NCBI GenBank assembly: GCA_009668225.1
Contig: WJYK01000011.1
Coordinates: forward strand, 62,001 to 126,000
Direction: 5' to 3'
Length of the DNA: 64,000 nt
DNA from: Enterobacteriaceae bacterium RIT693
GTDB taxonomy: Bacteria > Pseudomonadota > Gammaproteobacteria > Enterobacterales > Enterobacteriaceae
Under the pieces are notes generated by a model. That model was given only the letters and a program-made list of their open reading frames with translations. It had not been told where the DNA came from and did no database searches. This document shows, one piece after another, positions 37,625 through 52,151 of the stretch. A program made the position numbers and the translations under genes. Position 1 is the first letter of the stretch. Each line of letters starts with the position of its first letter.

Positions 37625-40054
37625 ATGTCAGGCTGGCCAAGAATTTACTACAAATTACTTAATTTACCATTAAGCGTTCTGGTAAAGAGCAAGTCTATCC
37701 CGGCGGATCCCCAAACCGAGCTCGGTCTGGATCCTTCACGCCCCATTATGTACGTTTTGCCCTACAATTCTAAGGCAGACTTACTGACGCTGCGTGCCCA
37801 ATGTCTGGATCACGACCTGCCCGACCCACTGGAACCGTTGGAAATTGACGGCGTACTGCTGCCGCGCTACGTGTTTATTCACGGCGGGCCACGCGTCTTT
37901 ACCTACTACACGCCAAAAGAAGAGTCGATAAAACTGTTCCACGATTATCTGGATCTGCACCGCAGCAACCCAGACCTCGATGTGCAGATGGTGCCGGTTT
38001 CCGTGATGTTCGGCCGCTCGCCAGGCCGCGAGAAAGGGGAAATCAATCCGCCTTTACGCACCCTGAACGGTGTCCAGAAATTCTTTGCGGTTTCCTGGCT
38101 CGGCCGCGATAGCTTCGTGCGTTTCTCTCCACCGGTTTCGCTGCGCCGCATGGCAACCGAACACGGCACGGACAAGATTATCGCCCAAAAACTGGCTCGC
38201 GTGGCGCGTACTCACTTTGCCCGCCAGCGTCTGGCTGCGGTCGGGCCACGCCTGCCGGTACGCCAGGATCTTTTCAACAAGCTATTGGCGTCAAAAGCGA
38301 TTGCCCGCGCGGTTGAAGATGAAGCTCGCAGCAAGAAAATCTCCCATGAGAAGGCGCAGCAAAACGCCATCGCGCTGATGGAAGAGATTGCCGCTAACTT
38401 TTCCTATGAAGCGGTGCGTTTAACGGATCGCGTCTTAGGGTTAACCTGGAACCGTCTCTACCAGGGCATTAACGTGCATAACGCAGAGCGCGTGCGCCAG
38501 CTTGCCCATGACGGCCATGAAATTGTCTATGTGCCTTGCCACCGCAGCCACATGGATTACCTGCTGCTCTCCTACGTGCTTTATCACCAGGGGCTGGTCC
38601 CGCCGCACATTGCCGCCGGTATTAACCTGAACTTCTGGCCAGCCGGCCCGATTTTCCGCCGCCTGGGCGCGTTCTTTATTCGCCGTACGTTCAAGGGCAA
38701 TAAACTTTACTCCACGGTGTTCCGCGAATATCTCGGCGAGCTGTTCAGCCGCGGCTATTCCGTTGAGTACTTTGTCGAGGGTGGCCGTTCACGTACCGGT
38801 CGCCTGCTTGATCCGAAGACCGGCACCCTGTCGATGACGATTCAGGCAATGCTGCGCGGCGGTACCCGCCCTATTACGTTGGTGCCGATTTACATCGGCT
38901 ACGAGCACGTAATGGAAGTGGGTACTTATGCCAAAGAACTGCGCGGAGCGACCAAGGAAAAAGAAGGTTTCATGCAGATGGTTCGCGGTCTGAGTAAGCT
39001 GCGTAACCTTGGCCAGGGCTATGTAAACTTCGGCGAACCGCTGCCGCTGATGACCTACCTCAACCAGCATGTGCCGGAATGGCGAGATTCTATCGATCCT
39101 ATCGAAGCGATTCGTCCCGCATGGCTGACGCCAACGGTGAACGATATTGCCGCCGATCTGATGGTGCGTATCAACAACGCAGGGGCGGCCAACGCCATGA
39201 ACCTGTGCTGTACCGCACTGCTTGCTTCGCGCCAGCGCTCGCTGACGCGTGAACAGCTTACCGAACAGCTCGATTGCTATCTGAACCTGCTGCGTAACGT
39301 TCCGTATTCTCCGGACGCCACCGCACCAACGGTCACGGCGGATGCGCTAATTAACCATGCGCTGCAGATGAACAAGTTCGAGGTTGAGAAAGATACCATC
39401 GGTGACATCATCATTCTGCCGCGCGAGCAGGCCGTGCTGATGACCTACTATCGTAACAACATCATGCATATGCTGGTGCTGCCTTCTCTGATGGCGTCTA
39501 TCATCACTCAGCATCGCCACATCTCACGGGTCGAGCTGCTGCGTCAGATAGAAGTGATTTATCCGATGCTGAAAGCCGAACTGTTCCTGCGCTGGGAAAA
39601 AAGCGAGCTGGGCAGAGAAATTGATGCGTTGATTGCGGAGATGGAACGTCAGGGTCTGGTGATGGTTGCCGATGATGAAGTGCAGATCAACCCTAACCGT
39701 TCACGCACCCTGCAGCTCCTGGCAGCGGGCGTGCGCGAGACCATCCAGCGTTATGCCATCACCTTCTGGCAGCTGAGCGCCAACCCGTCGATTAACCGCG
39801 GGACACTGGAGCGCGAAAGCCGCACGGTGGCGCAGCGTCTGTCCGTTCTCCATGGCATTAACGCCCCTGAGTTCTTCGATAAAGCCGTCTTTACCTCGCT
39901 GGTGCTCACCCTGCGGGATGAGGGCTATATCAGCGATACCGGGGACGCCGACGCGACTGAGACCATCAAGGTTTACCAGATGCTGGCAGACCTGGTGACC
40001 TCGGATGTACGTCTGACTATTGAGAGCTCGGCCTCACAGGACGACGCCTCTTAA
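37625..40054 (+). CDS. plsB: Glycerol-3-phosphate acyltransferase PlsB
   Basis: An 809-residue membrane-bound acyltransferase that makes lysophosphatidate, the first step in phospholipid synthesis. The HX4D motif lies in [10 protein letters not shown] near residue 305, and later acyltransferase blocks are [22 protein letters not shown] and [12 protein letters not shown]. The full E. coli length and ends are preserved ([16 protein letters not shown] start). Divergent from dgkA, which links the two lipid genes. Confidence 0.98.
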   Translation: MSGWPRIYYKLLNLPLSVLVKSKSIPADPQTELGLDPSRPIMYVLPYNSKADLLTLRAQCLDHDLPDPLEPLEIDGVLLPRYVFIHGGPRVFTYYTPKEESIKLFHDYLDLHRSNPDLDVQMVPVSVMFGRSPGREKGEINPPLRTLNGVQKFFAVSWLGRDSFVRFSPPVSLRRMATEHGTDKIIAQKLARVARTHFARQRLAAVGPRLPVRQDLFNKLLASKAIARAVEDEARSKKISHEKAQQNAIALMEEIAANFSYEAVRLTDRVLGLTWNRLYQGINVHNAERVRQLAHDGHEIVYVPCHRSHMDYLLLSYVLYHQGLVPPHIAAGINLNFWPAGPIFRRLGAFFIRRTFKGNKLYSTVFREYLGELFSRGYSVEYFVEGGRSRTGRLLDPKTGTLSMTIQAMLRGGTRPITLVPIYIGYEHVMEVGTYAKELRGATKEKEGFMQMVRGLSKLRNLGQGYVNFGEPLPLMTYLNQHVPEWRDSIDPIEAIRPAWLTPTVNDIAADLMVRINNAGAANAMNLCCTALLASRQRSLTREQLTEQLDCYLNLLRNVPYSPDATAPTVTADALINHALQMNKFEVEKDTIGDIIILPREQAVLMTYYRNNIMHMLVLPSLMASIITQHRHISRVELLRQIEVIYPMLKAELFLRWEKSELGREIDALIAEMERQGLVMVADDEVQINPNRSRTLQLLAAGVRETIQRYAITFWQLSANPSINRGTLERESRTVAQRLSVLHGINAPEFFDKAVFTSLVLTLRDEGYISDTGDADATETIKVYQMLADLVTSDVRLTIESSASQDDAS

Positions 40055-40066
40055 TCACGCGGAAAC

Positions 40067-40108
40067 AAAAAAGGCGAGTCGGCATTGCGCATCGACTCGC
40101 CTTTTTTT
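40067..40108. terminator. plsB/ubiA bidirectional terminator
   Basis: An 11-bp stem AAGGCGAGTCG/CGACTCGCCTT with T-runs on both strands between the convergent plsB and ubiA genes. Confidence 0.92.
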
Positions 40109-40121
40109 ATTGCCTGAACAT

Positions 40122-40994
40122 TCAGAAATGCAGGTAGCTCAGCGCCAGCCCAAGGAACAGCACCAGTCCCACATAGTTATTGTTCATAAACGCTTTAAAA
40201 CAGCCTTCCCGCTCGCGCCTGGCAATGAGTTTTTGCTGATGAATAAACAATCCACCCGCCAGTAAAATTGACCAGTAGAACGCGCCACCCAGGCCGTTTA
40301 GCCAGCTAACAATCCCCATCAGCACCATGGTCGCGATTTGCAGCAGGCCGATAATCAGCTTGTCGTTGCGGCCAAACAGAATAGCCGTCGACTTAATGCC
40401 AATCTTCAGGTCATCGTCACGATCGACCATTGCATACTGTGTGTCATACGCCACGGTCCAGCAAATATTCGCCAGGAACATCAGCCAGCAGCTGAGCGGC
40501 ACAGACTCGCCAGCCGCGGCAAAGGCCATTGGTATAGACCAGCCGAAAGCCGCCCCCAGCACCACCTGAGGCAAATGCGTGTAGCGCTTCATAAACGGAT
40601 ACACCCATGCCAGCGCCAGCCCCGCTATCGATAGCAGGATAGTCATGGTGTTTAGCGTCAGTACCAGCAGGAAGGCAAGCCCCACCAGCACAACAAACAG
40701 AATCTTCGCTTCTCTCTCGGAAACCGCCCCGCTGGGCAACGGGCGCTGTGCGGTACGCTTAACGTGGCCGTCAAATTTACGGTCAGCATAATCATTCACG
40801 ACGCAGCCCGCGGCACGCATCAGCCAGACGCCAGCGATAAATACGATCAGATTCTTCAGCGATGGCAGTCCCGGCGTGGCAATCCACAGCGCCCACAGCG
40901 TTGGCCACAGCAGCAGCAAAGCACCAATTGGCTTGTCGGTACGCATCAACCGGTGGTAGGCCAGAAGTTTTCCCTGGTTAAGACTCCACTCCAT
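40122..40994 (-). CDS. ubiA: 4-hydroxybenzoate octaprenyltransferase UbiA
   Basis: A 290-residue polytopic prenyltransferase that attaches the octaprenyl tail in ubiquinone synthesis. Its two Asp-rich motifs are NDYADRKFD (near residue 71) and [16 protein letters not shown] (near 185-200), which bind the Mg-diphosphate. It overlaps the end of ubiC by one base (TAATG), so substrate supply and prenylation are coupled. Confidence 0.97.
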   Translation of the reverse strand: MEWSLNQGKLLAYHRLMRTDKPIGALLLLWPTLWALWIATPGLPSLKNLIVFIAGVWLMRAAGCVVNDYADRKFDGHVKRTAQRPLPSGAVSEREAKILFVVLVGLAFLLVLTLNTMTILLSIAGLALAWVYPFMKRYTHLPQVVLGAAFGWSIPMAFAAAGESVPLSCWLMFLANICWTVAYDTQYAMVDRDDDLKIGIKSTAILFGRNDKLIIGLLQIATMVLMGIVSWLNGLGGAFYWSILLAGGLFIHQQKLIARREREGCFKAFMNNNYVGLVLFLGLALSYLHF

Positions 40995-41503
40995 TATCTT
41001 TCCTCTTTGTACAGCGGAGACGCCGGCAGGAACAGTTCGGTCAGCAGCAGCGGTTTGCCGGAGAGTCTCAGCCGGGAACGACGCCCCCAGAGTTCGGCGC
41101 TGCGGCCAATTTCAATGTAGTCGCGCGTCAGGGTTGATGAGCTAAACAAATAGCGTCCGAGCGGCGTATTGCCAAGCTTCTGCAAGGCCAACTCGGGGCC
41201 CTCTAGCGTGGTTTCAGGCACAACGGTGCGCCCAAGCAGCCAGGGTTCGTCATCACCACAGAGAATAATTTCCCGCAGCCAGTAGCGCTCAGAGACGGGC
41301 AGTAACCCGGCTTCAGGCATATCACTGCCGGCCGGAAAAAAACCTTCACGCACAATGCGGACGGTGACTTTGCTGCAGTGCTGTTCGAAGCGTTTGGTCA
41401 TCGAATCTTCCAGCAGCAGCCAGTCGAGATAAGCGGAGCTAAGCCCTTGCGGGACCTCCGTAAAGAATTTCAGGGCGCGCAACGGCGAAAGCGCGTCGGA
41501 CAT
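40994..41503 (-). CDS. ubiC: Chorismate pyruvate-lyase UbiC
   Basis: This 169-residue enzyme converts chorismate to 4-hydroxybenzoate and pyruvate, the first committed ubiquinone step. Conserved residues include [27 protein letters not shown] and [23 protein letters not shown] 41503 (GGAGAG upstream) is chosen over the open frame to 41713, which adds 70 residues of unrelated sequence. Stop and ubiA start overlap. Confidence 0.95.
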   Translation of the reverse strand: MSDALSPLRALKFFTEVPQGLSSAYLDWLLLEDSMTKRFEQHCSKVTVRIVREGFFPAGSDMPEAGLLPVSERYWLREIILCGDDEPWLLGRTVVPETTLEGPELALQKLGNTPLGRYLFSSSTLTRDYIEIGRSAELWGRRSRLRLSGKPLLLTELFLPASPLYKEER

Positions 41504-41665
41504 GGGAATACTCTCCGATACATAACCTGACGGCATTGTAGCGCAGAACGTCATCGGGGGGCAGACAATGGCAACACCCGCGGCAAATATCGCAACAATT
41601 GAGCAACAGAAGAGCAATCTTAGGTAAGGGAGTACAACCCCCCCTGTGGCTCGAATTATGACGGG

Positions 41666-41693
41666 GAAAAAAAAAGGTGCGCCTGAGCGCACC
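41666..41693 (-). terminator. malM terminator
   Basis: Stem GGTGCGC/GCGCACC, 4-base loop, followed on the minus strand by T9. It ends the malK-lamB-malM transcript. Confidence 0.9.
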
Positions 41694-41726
41694 AATACTT
41701 CAAGCATCAGCAACGTGGGGAGATGG

Positions 41727-42671
41727 TTACCCCTTGCCTTTTACACTGCTGATAAAAGTTTTACGGGCGGAGGTGGAACCCAGACGCTCGGCTTCATTCA
41801 GCAGTTTCAGGGCCTTATCGATGTCGCCTTTATCCACCGCCTGTTTAATGGCGCGGTTAAAATAGCTTTCCGTATCATTGAGCATTGGCTCGCTTTTCGC
41901 GGCTGGCGCTGCCACAGGTGCTGGTGCTGGCGCAGCCGTCGGTGCCGCGTAAGCCGTCGGCGGTGCAACGTTGCCTACGACAACAGGTTTCATATCGGAC
42001 CCACCGAAGATCTTGCCAATCATGATGTTGCCGCTGTTCTGTTCGGTTTTGACCTGCACCGTCAGCATACCCTGCCCGCTGTGGCGGGCAACCGGGTCGG
42101 CAACATCAGGAATGGCGTTGCTTGCCCCTTCGGCGTAGAGTTTCGCTGGGTTAATCATACGGGTAGTTTCGGTCAGATCGCGTTTGGTGGTGTACACCAG
42201 CATATAAATCTGTTTCTGCCCCATCATCGGGGTCAGCTTCATCACGTTTTCCAGACGGTTGCCGGAGGTCATGCCCGGCTTCTGGTACTGGAAGTAGCTG
42301 CTCGGGAAGAAAGCAGAAGGCTGCATTTGCCCGTCGAGAATCAGGACGTTTGGCGCGTAAACGCTCAAGTCTTTTACCAGGCTGGTCAGCGTGATTTCCA
42401 GCGATCCCTGGTCGGCGGGCAGGATGAACGCCGCCACGCTACCGGAGAGCTCACCCACGTTAAGGCTAGCCGAAGAAGCACTCAGCACCACGTCCTGGCT
42501 GACGGGTGGCATCAACGGAGTCCACGGCAAGCTCTGTAATTTCTCCGCTGGAATAGACGGTGCGGTTGAGACGTTTTGCGGGTTGATCGCCGCGTTGGCG
42601 GCAAAGGAGGCCGGAACGGACGACAAGCCCAGAACAGGAAGCAGGCAAAGCGCGAGAAGATGTTTTTTCAT
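41727..42671 (-). CDS. malM: Maltose operon periplasmic protein MalM
   Basis: A 314-residue exported protein: signal [24 protein letters not shown], then a family-typical body ([22 protein letters not shown]). There is an Ala/Pro-rich linker (about residues 218-245) before a C-terminal helical segment. Its exact function in the maltose system is not known. Last gene of malK-lamB-malM; start ATG 42671 has GAGG upstream. Confidence 0.94.
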   Translation of the reverse strand: MKKHLLALCLLPVLGLSSVPASFAANAAINPQNVSTAPSIPAEKLQSLPWTPLMPPVSQDVVLSASSASLNVGELSGSVAAFILPADQGSLEITLTSLVKDLSVYAPNVLILDGQMQPSAFFPSSYFQYQKPGMTSGNRLENVMKLTPMMGQKQIYMLVYTTKRDLTETTRMINPAKLYAEGASNAIPDVADPVARHSGQGMLTVQVKTEQNSGNIMIGKIFGGSDMKPVVVGNVAPPTAYAAPTAAPAPAPVAAPAAKSEPMLNDTESYFNRAIKQAVDKGDIDKALKLLNEAERLGSTSARKTFISSVKGKG

Positions 42672-42691
42672 TGTTTTATCCTCGAAGCGAA

Positions 42692-42721
42692 CCCGTCTCC
42701 TTCAGGCAAAAAAGAGACGGG
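42692..42721 (-). promoter_or_regulatory. Hairpin in the lamB-malM gap
   Basis: A perfect 8-bp stem CCCGTCTC/GAGACGGG with a 14-base loop that includes an A6 run. A second GC-rich hairpin follows at about 42,740-42,759. They probably lower malM expression or stabilise the lamB message. Confidence 0.55.
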
Positions 42722-42770
42722 CCAGGCATGTGAAACCGGCGGGCGCTAAGCACCCGCACGGCGGGTTAAC

Positions 42771-44123
<1,353 letters not shown>

Positions 44124-44135
44124 TTATGGGAATGC

Positions 44136-45245
44136 TTAAACGCCGGGCTCTTGATGCAACCGACGACATGCGGTGCCATCTTCTCGGAACAGATGGCAAC
44201 GCTCTGGCGGCAGGCCAATAGCGAATGTGGCACCCTCTTTTACCAACACCACGTCGTTCTGGCGGTACACCAGGTTCTGACGAATGGCGGGGATTTGGAT
44301 GTGAATCTGAGTCTCATGTCCCAGCTGTTCAACGACCTGCACTTCCCCTTCAAGGGTGACGTCAGCAATGTCGCTCGGCAGCAGGTGTTCCGGGCGAATG
44401 CCAAGTGACATATTGGCTCCCACCTGAACGTTGCGGCTTTCCACCGGCAGCCAGACATGCTGACGGTTAGGCAATTCCACCTGCACCTGATCAATGGCCG
44501 TCGCGGTCACTTTCACCGGCAGGAAGTTCATTTTTGGCGACCCGATAAAACCCGCCACAAAGCGGTCTGCCGGGTAGTGATAAAGCTCTAACGGCTTCCC
44601 GACCTGCGCGACGCGACCGGCGTCCAGCACAACGATTTTGTCGGCCAGGGTCATCGCCTCAATCTGGTCATGGGTCACGTAAATCATCGTGCGGCCAAGG
44701 CGTTTATGCAGACGGGATATCTCGATACGCATCTGCACGCGCAGCGCCGCATCGAGGTTTGAAAGTGGTTCATCCAGCAGGAACACGCGCGGCTCCGCGA
44801 CCAGCGTTCGGCCAATCGCTACGCGCTGGCGTTGTCCACCGGAGAGCGCTTTCGGGCGTCTTTCCAGCAGGTGCGCGAGCTGCAGGGTTTCTGAAACCTG
44901 ATTGACGCGCTGGTTGATATCGTCTTTTTTTGCCCCGGCAAGCTTCAGGCCAAAGGACATATTTTCCGCGACAGAGAGATGCGGATAGAGGGCGTACGAC
45001 TGAAACACCATGCCAACGCCGCGTTCAGCGGGCGGGATGTCGTTCATGCGCTTTTCACCAATCAGCAGTTCGCCGCTGGTGATGGTTTCAAGCCCTGCAA
45101 TCATTCGCAGCAGCGTTGACTTACCGCAGCCTGAGGGTCCGACAAAAACCACGAATTCTCCTTCATTGATGTCGAGGTTGATATCTTTCGACACCACCAC
45201 GTCACCCCAGGCTTTTGTTACGTTCCGCAGCTGTACGCTTGCCAT
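44136..45245 (-). CDS. malK: Maltose transporter ATPase MalK
   Basis: A 369-residue ABC ATPase of MalFGK2. Walker [10 protein letters not shown], signature [12 protein letters not shown] and Walker B region [13 protein letters not shown] are present. The C-terminal regulatory domain (from about 235) binds MalT and EIIA-Glc for inhibition. ATG 45245 is chosen to match E. coli ([14 protein letters not shown]); the frame starts two codons earlier. First gene of the malK-lamB-malM operon. Confidence 0.97.
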   Translation of the reverse strand: MASVQLRNVTKAWGDVVVSKDINLDINEGEFVVFVGPSGCGKSTLLRMIAGLETITSGELLIGEKRMNDIPPAERGVGMVFQSYALYPHLSVAENMSFGLKLAGAKKDDINQRVNQVSETLQLAHLLERRPKALSGGQRQRVAIGRTLVAEPRVFLLDEPLSNLDAALRVQMRIEISRLHKRLGRTMIYVTHDQIEAMTLADKIVVLDAGRVAQVGKPLELYHYPADRFVAGFIGSPKMNFLPVKVTATAIDQVQVELPNRQHVWLPVESRNVQVGANMSLGIRPEHLLPSDIADVTLEGEVQVVEQLGHETQIHIQIPAIRQNLVYRQNDVVLVKEGATFAIGLPPERCHLFREDGTACRRLHQEPGV

Positions 45246-46811
<1,566 letters not shown>

Positions 46812-46817
46812 ACCTTG

Positions 46818-46984
46818 CCCCTCACCCCGGCCCTCTCCCCATAGGGGAGAGGGGGAATTCGGATTGAATCCGGCCTCTCCCCTAAGGGAGGGGGAATTCG
46901 GAAGGCATCCGCGCCTCCGCTGGAGTGAGAAAGCTGGCCCTTTCTATCCCCTCTCCCTTGCGGGGAGAGGGTTAGGGTGAGGGG
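46818..46984. repeat. Hairpin repeat array in the malE-malF gap
   Basis: Most of the 200-base gap is an array bounded by an inverted repeat of CCCCTCACCC-NN-NCCCTCTCCCC (arms about 46,818-46,840 and 46,962-46,984, 20 of 23 matching). The first hairpin has a perfect 10-bp stem CCCTCTCCCC/GGGGAGAGGG (46,831-46,853). Others lie near 46,882-46,900 and 46,946-46,971, and AATTCGGA is repeated between them. It occupies the place of the REP/BIME hairpins of E. coli, which stabilise malE mRNA and lower malFG levels. Confidence 0.8.
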
Positions 46985-47011
46985 AAATAATACGCTGTAG
47001 AGGAAGACCCC

Positions 47012-48556
47012 ATGGATGCAGTTAAAAAGAGCCGCTGGTGGCAACGCGAGGGACTGAAGTGGTCAGTCATCGGCGCATTAGGCCTGCTGGTTGGCTATCT
47101 TGTGGTTTTAATGTACGCCCAGGGGGAGTACCTGTTCGCCATTATGACGCTGATTTTAAGCTCACTTGGCCTCTATATTTTTGCTAACCGTAAGGCCTAT
47201 GCCTGGCGCTATGTTTACCCCGGAATGGCCGGTATGGGGCTGTTCGTCCTGTTCCCGCTGATTTGCACCATCGCCATCGCCTTTACCAACTACAGCAGCA
47301 CCAACCAGCTGACCTTTGAACGCGCGCAGCAGGTGCTGATGGACCGCCAGTATCAGGCGGGAAAAACGTTCAATTTTGGGCTTTACCCGAACGGCAACGA
47401 GTGGACGCTGGCGCTCACCGACGGAGAAAGCGGTAAAAACTATGTTTCGGACAAATTCACCTTTGGCGGCGCACAAAAAATCCAGCTGAAAGAGGCTGAT
47501 GCGCTGCCGGAAGGCGAGCGCGGCAACCTGCGTGTGATCACCCAAAACCGCCAGGCGCTCGGCCAGATAACCGCCGTCCTGCCGGATGAAAGCAGGGTCG
47601 TCATGAGCTCGCTGCGCCAGTTTTCAGGCACTCGCCCGCTCTATACCCTGGCGGAAAACGGCGAGCTGACCAATAACCAAAGCGGCGCAAAATACGCGCC
47701 AAATGAGCACATCGGCTATTACCAGGCGATTAACGCCGACGGCAGCTGGGCCGGGGAGCAGCTAAGCCCGGGCTATACCGTGACCATTGGCTGGAAAAAC
47801 TTCCTTCGCGTCTTCCATGATGACGGCATCCAAAAGCCGTTCCTGGCCATCTTCGTCTGGACGGTGATTTTCTCCGTGCTGACGGTGATTCTTACCGTCG
47901 CGGTGGGGATGGTGCTGGCCTGCGTAGTACAGTGGGAATCATTGAAAGGCAAAGCGGTCTACCGCCTGCTGCTGATTCTGCCCTACGCCGTGCCTTCGTT
48001 TATTTCGATTTTGATTTTCAAAGGCTTGTTCAACCAAAGCTTCGGCGAAATCAACATGATGCTGAGCGCGCTGTTTGGCATTAAACCGGCATGGTTTACC
48101 GACCCGATAACCGCCCGTTCGATGATAATCATCGTCAATACCTGGCTGGGCTATCCGTACATGATGATTTTGTGCATGGGGCTGCTGAAGGCCATTCCTG
48201 ACGACCTTTATGAAGCGTCGGCGATGGACGGTGCAGGTCCATTCCAGAACTTCTTTAAAATCACGTTGCCGCTGCTGATTAAGCCGCTCACGCCGCTGAT
48301 GATTGCCAGCTTTGCCTTTAACTTTAACAACTTTGTGCTGATTCAGCTGTTGACCAACGGCGGGCCGGACCGGCTCGGGACGACCACGCCGGCCGGCTAT
48401 ACCGACCTGCTGGTGAGCTACACCTACCGCATCGCCTTTGAAGGCGGCGGCGGCCAGGACTTTGGCCTCGCCGCGGCTATCGCCACGCTTATCTTCCTGC
48501 TGGTTGGGGCGCTGGCTATTGTGAACCTGAAAGCCACCCGCATGAAGTTTGATTAA
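47012..48556 (+). CDS. malF: Maltose transporter permease MalF
   Basis: A 514-residue inner membrane permease with eight membrane segments and the large periplasmic P2 loop (about residues 95-275) that contacts MalE. The EAA loop that docks MalK is EASAMDGAGPFQNFFKITLP near residue 401. Same length as E. coli MalF. The malG start follows 12 bases after its stop. Confidence 0.97.
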   Translation: MDAVKKSRWWQREGLKWSVIGALGLLVGYLVVLMYAQGEYLFAIMTLILSSLGLYIFANRKAYAWRYVYPGMAGMGLFVLFPLICTIAIAFTNYSSTNQLTFERAQQVLMDRQYQAGKTFNFGLYPNGNEWTLALTDGESGKNYVSDKFTFGGAQKIQLKEADALPEGERGNLRVITQNRQALGQITAVLPDESRVVMSSLRQFSGTRPLYTLAENGELTNNQSGAKYAPNEHIGYYQAINADGSWAGEQLSPGYTVTIGWKNFLRVFHDDGIQKPFLAIFVWTVIFSVLTVILTVAVGMVLACVVQWESLKGKAVYRLLLILPYAVPSFISILIFKGLFNQSFGEINMMLSALFGIKPAWFTDPITARSMIIIVNTWLGYPYMMILCMGLLKAIPDDLYEASAMDGAGPFQNFFKITLPLLIKPLTPLMIASFAFNFNNFVLIQLLTNGGPDRLGTTTPAGYTDLLVSYTYRIAFEGGGGQDFGLAAAIATLIFLLVGALAIVNLKATRMKFD

Positions 48557-48568
48557 GGAGCCTGACCT

Positions 48569-49459
48569 ATGGCTATGGTGCAACCCAAATCTCAAAAGCT
48601 GCGTCTGTTTCTCACGCACTTTCTGCTGCTGTTGTTTATCGCGGCAATCATGTTCCCGCTGCTGATGGTTATCGCCATCTCACTGCGTCCGGGTAACTTT
48701 GCGACCGGCAGCCTTATCCCGGACCAGGTCTCGTGGGAACACTGGAAACTGGCGCTGGGCTTTAGCGTTGAGCATGCCGACGGCCGCGTCACGCCGCCGC
48801 CGTTCCCGGTCCTGCTGTGGCTGTGGAACTCGGTAAAAATTGCCGGCATTACGGCGATTAGCATCGTCGCCCTTTCCACCACCTGCGCTTACGCCTTTGC
48901 CCGTATGCGCTTCCCGGGGAAAGCGACGCTGCTGAAAGGCATGCTGATTTTCCAGATGTTCCCTGCGGTGCTGTCACTGGTGGCGCTGTATGCCCTGTTT
49001 GATCGCCTGGGCCAGTACATTCCGTTTATCGGCCTGAATACCCACGGCGGGGTTATCTTTGCTTATCTGGGCGGGATTGCGCTGCACGTCTGGACGATTA
49101 AAGGCTACTTCGAAACCATCGACGGTTCGCTTGAAGAAGCCGCCGCGCTCGACGGAGCAACGCCGTGGCAGGCGTTCCGACTGGTGCTGCTGCCGCTGTC
49201 GGTGCCGATTCTGGCGGTGGTGTTTATTCTTTCGTTTATCGGCGCGATTACCGAAGTGCCGGTGGCCTCTTTGCTGCTGCGCGACGTGGACAGCTATACG
49301 CTGGCCGTTGGCATGCAACAGTACCTTAATCCGCAGAACTACCTGTGGGGTGATTTTGCCGCCGCGGCGGTGCTCTCCGCGATACCGATTACCGTTGTCT
49401 TCCTGCTGGCCCAGCGCTGGCTGGTGAGCGGCCTGACCGCCGGCGGGGTGAAAGGTTAA
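48569..49459 (+). CDS. malG: Maltose transporter permease MalG
   Basis: A 296-residue inner membrane permease with six segments and the EAA loop [20 protein letters not shown] near residue 190. The C-terminal tail ending AGGVKG matches the E. coli form, whose tip reaches into the MalK interface. Start ATG 48569 has AAGGAG upstream. Last gene of malEFG. Confidence 0.97.
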   Translation: MAMVQPKSQKLRLFLTHFLLLLFIAAIMFPLLMVIAISLRPGNFATGSLIPDQVSWEHWKLALGFSVEHADGRVTPPPFPVLLWLWNSVKIAGITAISIVALSTTCAYAFARMRFPGKATLLKGMLIFQMFPAVLSLVALYALFDRLGQYIPFIGLNTHGGVIFAYLGGIALHVWTIKGYFETIDGSLEEAAALDGATPWQAFRLVLLPLSVPILAVVFILSFIGAITEVPVASLLLRDVDSYTLAVGMQQYLNPQNYLWGDFAAAAVLSAIPITVVFLLAQRWLVSGLTAGGVKG

Positions 49460-49538
49460 CGTTTATCCCTGAAAGTCATTGGCTTCATCTTTATGCCATA
49501 CCACTGCAACCCTCACTTTGACCTTAGCATTTTATTCA

Positions 49539-49564
49539 GGCGGCCCCAGGGCCGCCCTTTTTTA
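49539..49564. terminator. malG/psiE bidirectional terminator
   Basis: Stem GGCGGCC/GGCCGCC with T6 on the plus strand, located between malG and the convergent psiE. Confidence 0.88.
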
Positions 49565-49969
49565 TTCTCGTTTCAGGCGCTGGCTGTTGCACAGCCAAAG
49601 CGTTATCACCAGCACCAGAATCGCCCCCGAATAAATCAGCACGTCGAGCGGTGATTTATGATCGATGATAATCAGGCGCACGATCGCGGTGATGCCGATG
49701 TAGACGAAGTAGCGCAGCGGGAAGTGATAGCCCGACTGAAAGTACTTCACAATCAGCGCGATAAACTCGAAATAGAGGAAGTAAACCACCAGACCCTCGA
49801 TAAACAGATACGAGCTGGCGTCATCCCCCGGCGTGAACAGCACGGTGGCCAGGTGAATGGTTTCTTTGCCCAGGAAGATAATCAGGATCAGCCCCAGGGC
49901 TAATAAACCCAGATTGAGCACCGTCTGCATGACGGTAGAAATCCAGGCAAAACGCGGTGTCGCAGGCAT
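49562..49969 (-). CDS. psiE: Phosphate-starvation-inducible protein PsiE
   Basis: A 135-residue inner membrane protein with four helices, aligned with E. coli PsiE over its whole length ([55 protein letters not shown]). Expression is controlled by PhoB and CRP in E. coli; its function is not known. A GAGGGG ribosome site precedes ATG 49969. Confidence 0.95.
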   Translation of the reverse strand: MPATPRFAWISTVMQTVLNLGLLALGLILIIFLGKETIHLATVLFTPGDDASSYLFIEGLVVYFLYFEFIALIVKYFQSGYHFPLRYFVYIGITAIVRLIIIDHKSPLDVLIYSGAILVLVITLWLCNSQRLKRE

Positions 49970-50054
49970 AACAGCCCCTCATTATTATTGTGGTATTGAG
50001 AGGCTGTTATACTTTGAAAGTGTGATCTGGATCTAGTTTATTTACTTACCTTCA

Positions 50055-52151
50055 CTAGCGGAAATTTTCACTGCGATCGTTAGTCATGCCGTAGAGGTCG
50101 AACTTACGACCCAGCATCTGCCCACCGTCTCGCGTCAGCGGCGTCCAGCTCACCTGGGCACGGCTGCGGGTCGGGTAAGCCGAGAAGATATCCAGCGGCA
50201 CGTTGATGTAGAAACCTTTGGTAAAGTCCCCTTCCCCGTACTCTTTTTTCGACACGTTGGTGATGGTGGCGTAGGTACCTACCACAATGCCGCTGTCAAA
50301 GTGTTTAGATATCTCCAGCGTGCCGCCCTTATCCTGTGCCAGGTACTGGCCAATGCTGAGCTTAACCAGCACATCCTGAGCAAACGGCGGCGTCCAGTAG
50401 CCGGTGATATGCCCCGTTTTGGCGCTGTAGTCGGTAAACTTCATCATATCCTGCGAGCTGCGCCAGTCGCGCTGCTTGACGTAGTTGCCGTTGACGCCAA
50501 TCGCCCAGTTGCTGTCCACCGGGCGGTAAAGCAGCTCGGCGCCTGCCCCGCCGTACATCGTTTCCAGGTAGCCCGCATAAACCTGGCCGTAGATCCCATG
50601 TCCGAAGTACTGGAAGTAGTTAGCCTGCAGGTTGTTGATGTAGACATCGTTTTCTACGTAATCACGCACATGCGTACGCACGCGCGGCAGCGTGGAGTCC
50701 GCCGGCGGGTTGGTGTAGTTAAATTTGTCGTAGTTATTGGCGACGTTGGCAAACAGGCTGCCGCTGGTTAACAGGTGATCCGTCAGCCAGTAGTCCGCGT
50801 TCCCCATCACCCCAAGCTGGTACATATAGAAGCTTTCCGGGCCGCCGATGGACTGGTTGAGGATCGGATCTATCGAGTAGTTAAAGCGCGATTTTTCAAT
50901 GTAATAACCTTGCTCGGTGCTTTCAGGTACCACCGGCTCAACGCGTTTTTGTACCAGCGTGGTTTCATGACCCAGCGGCTCGCCTGCAAGATGGTTGCGC
51001 AGGCTGGCGACGTCCGTTTCCGTGGTCACCTGAGGCATGTTGAGGCGGCTTTCAGTCACGCGAATGGTGCGAATATTGTCCGGCAGGTCATTCATGATAA
51101 TGCGGTTGGCTCGCTCAATGCCTTCGCGGGAATTACGGTATTTCACCTGCTCGCCCGTGACGTACAGCGTGTCACCTTTGACCTGAATATTTGGGTTAAC
51201 CAGCCCGGCGTTGTACTTGAGATCGGTCAGTTGGTTTGCCACCACGTTATGCTGCAGAATTTCGTCCTGCGGATGAGGCTGGTACTCCGGGCGGCGGGAG
51301 TCGTTGTAGCCCGGCTTGAGGTCGTTGAAATTGGTGCGGAGCGTCACGCCGAACATAAAGGTGTTGCCGCGCTCGTAGCTCATGTTCACGTCGGCCCAGT
51401 CGGTCAGCCGGTAGATAGCCCCAACGTTCACGCTGCTGCGCTGGTCTATTTTCCCTGCGAACTCATGGCTATAGTTGTTGCCTTCGTACTCAAGCTTCAG
51501 CCTCAGCGGCTGCCACGGCGTTTGGTACTCTACGCCGCCGAACAGCGACGTGGGGCCGTGGAACATACCGCTGAAGTTAAATGAGCCAGCCATGTTGTAG
51601 CTGTTATCACGATGACAGTATTTGTCGCTGTATTCACATAACGGGTTCTTGATGTTTCCGCTGGTGCCTAAATAGCCCCAGCCCATGCCGAGGCTGAAGT
51701 CGAACGGCCCCCAGGCTTTACTCGCTACCACATATTCGCCATCAAACAAACCAGTGCCACCCAGATCGCGAATACCAGCGGACACCTGAGGTAGCCAGTA
51801 CCCTTCTTCCCACAGGCGGAATTTCACGTCAAACGCTTTGTCTTTGTAGGTCTGATTGCCCGAGAACGCCTGCACGCTACTGTAGCGGCGGGTACGCACG
51901 TCGGTATAACGCAGCGTGGCTTCCATCCAGGGGAAAAGCTGCATGGAGGCGGAGTAAAAGCGGTACTGGTCGTTATCGCGGTAGTTAAGGTTGAACTCAC
52001 CCTCTGGCGCCATACGCGCCGTCGGCGTTTGCAGCAGGCCTACGCCGCCAAAGTCTGCCTGAGAGGGACCAACGGGTGCCGGATACGTTTCGGCGCGGCA
52101 GGCGGAGGTCACCGCCAGCGCAATCAGGCTATACAGGTAACGTTTTTTCAT
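50055..52151 (-). CDS. yjbH: Outer membrane lipoprotein-like exopolysaccharide protein YjbH
   Basis: A 698-residue predicted outer-membrane beta-barrel of the YjbH family. N-terminal signal with a cysteine, [20 protein letters not shown], then [20 protein letters not shown], many beta strands, and two homologous halves with a central periplasmic-type region. Encoded last in yjbEFGH, the Rcs-controlled exopolysaccharide operon of E. coli. Similar proteins form polysaccharide export pores. One-base TAATG overlap with yjbG. Confidence 0.94.
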   Translation of the reverse strand: MKKRYLYSLIALAVTSACRAETYPAPVGPSQADFGGVGLLQTPTARMAPEGEFNLNYRDNDQYRFYSASMQLFPWMEATLRYTDVRTRRYSSVQAFSGNQTYKDKAFDVKFRLWEEGYWLPQVSAGIRDLGGTGLFDGEYVVASKAWGPFDFSLGMGWGYLGTSGNIKNPLCEYSDKYCHRDNSYNMAGSFNFSGMFHGPTSLFGGVEYQTPWQPLRLKLEYEGNNYSHEFAGKIDQRSSVNVGAIYRLTDWADVNMSYERGNTFMFGVTLRTNFNDLKPGYNDSRRPEYQPHPQDEILQHNVVANQLTDLKYNAGLVNPNIQVKGDTLYVTGEQVKYRNSREGIERANRIIMNDLPDNIRTIRVTESRLNMPQVTTETDVASLRNHLAGEPLGHETTLVQKRVEPVVPESTEQGYYIEKSRFNYSIDPILNQSIGGPESFYMYQLGVMGNADYWLTDHLLTSGSLFANVANNYDKFNYTNPPADSTLPRVRTHVRDYVENDVYINNLQANYFQYFGHGIYGQVYAGYLETMYGGAGAELLYRPVDSNWAIGVNGNYVKQRDWRSSQDMMKFTDYSAKTGHITGYWTPPFAQDVLVKLSIGQYLAQDKGGTLEISKHFDSGIVVGTYATITNVSKKEYGEGDFTKGFYINVPLDIFSAYPTRSRAQVSWTPLTRDGGQMLGRKFDLYGMTNDRSENFR

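Noticed and set aside
46818-46984. CRISPR array in the malE-malF gap
   Set aside because: The repeats are inverted, unequal and not separated by uniform spacers, and no cas genes are present.
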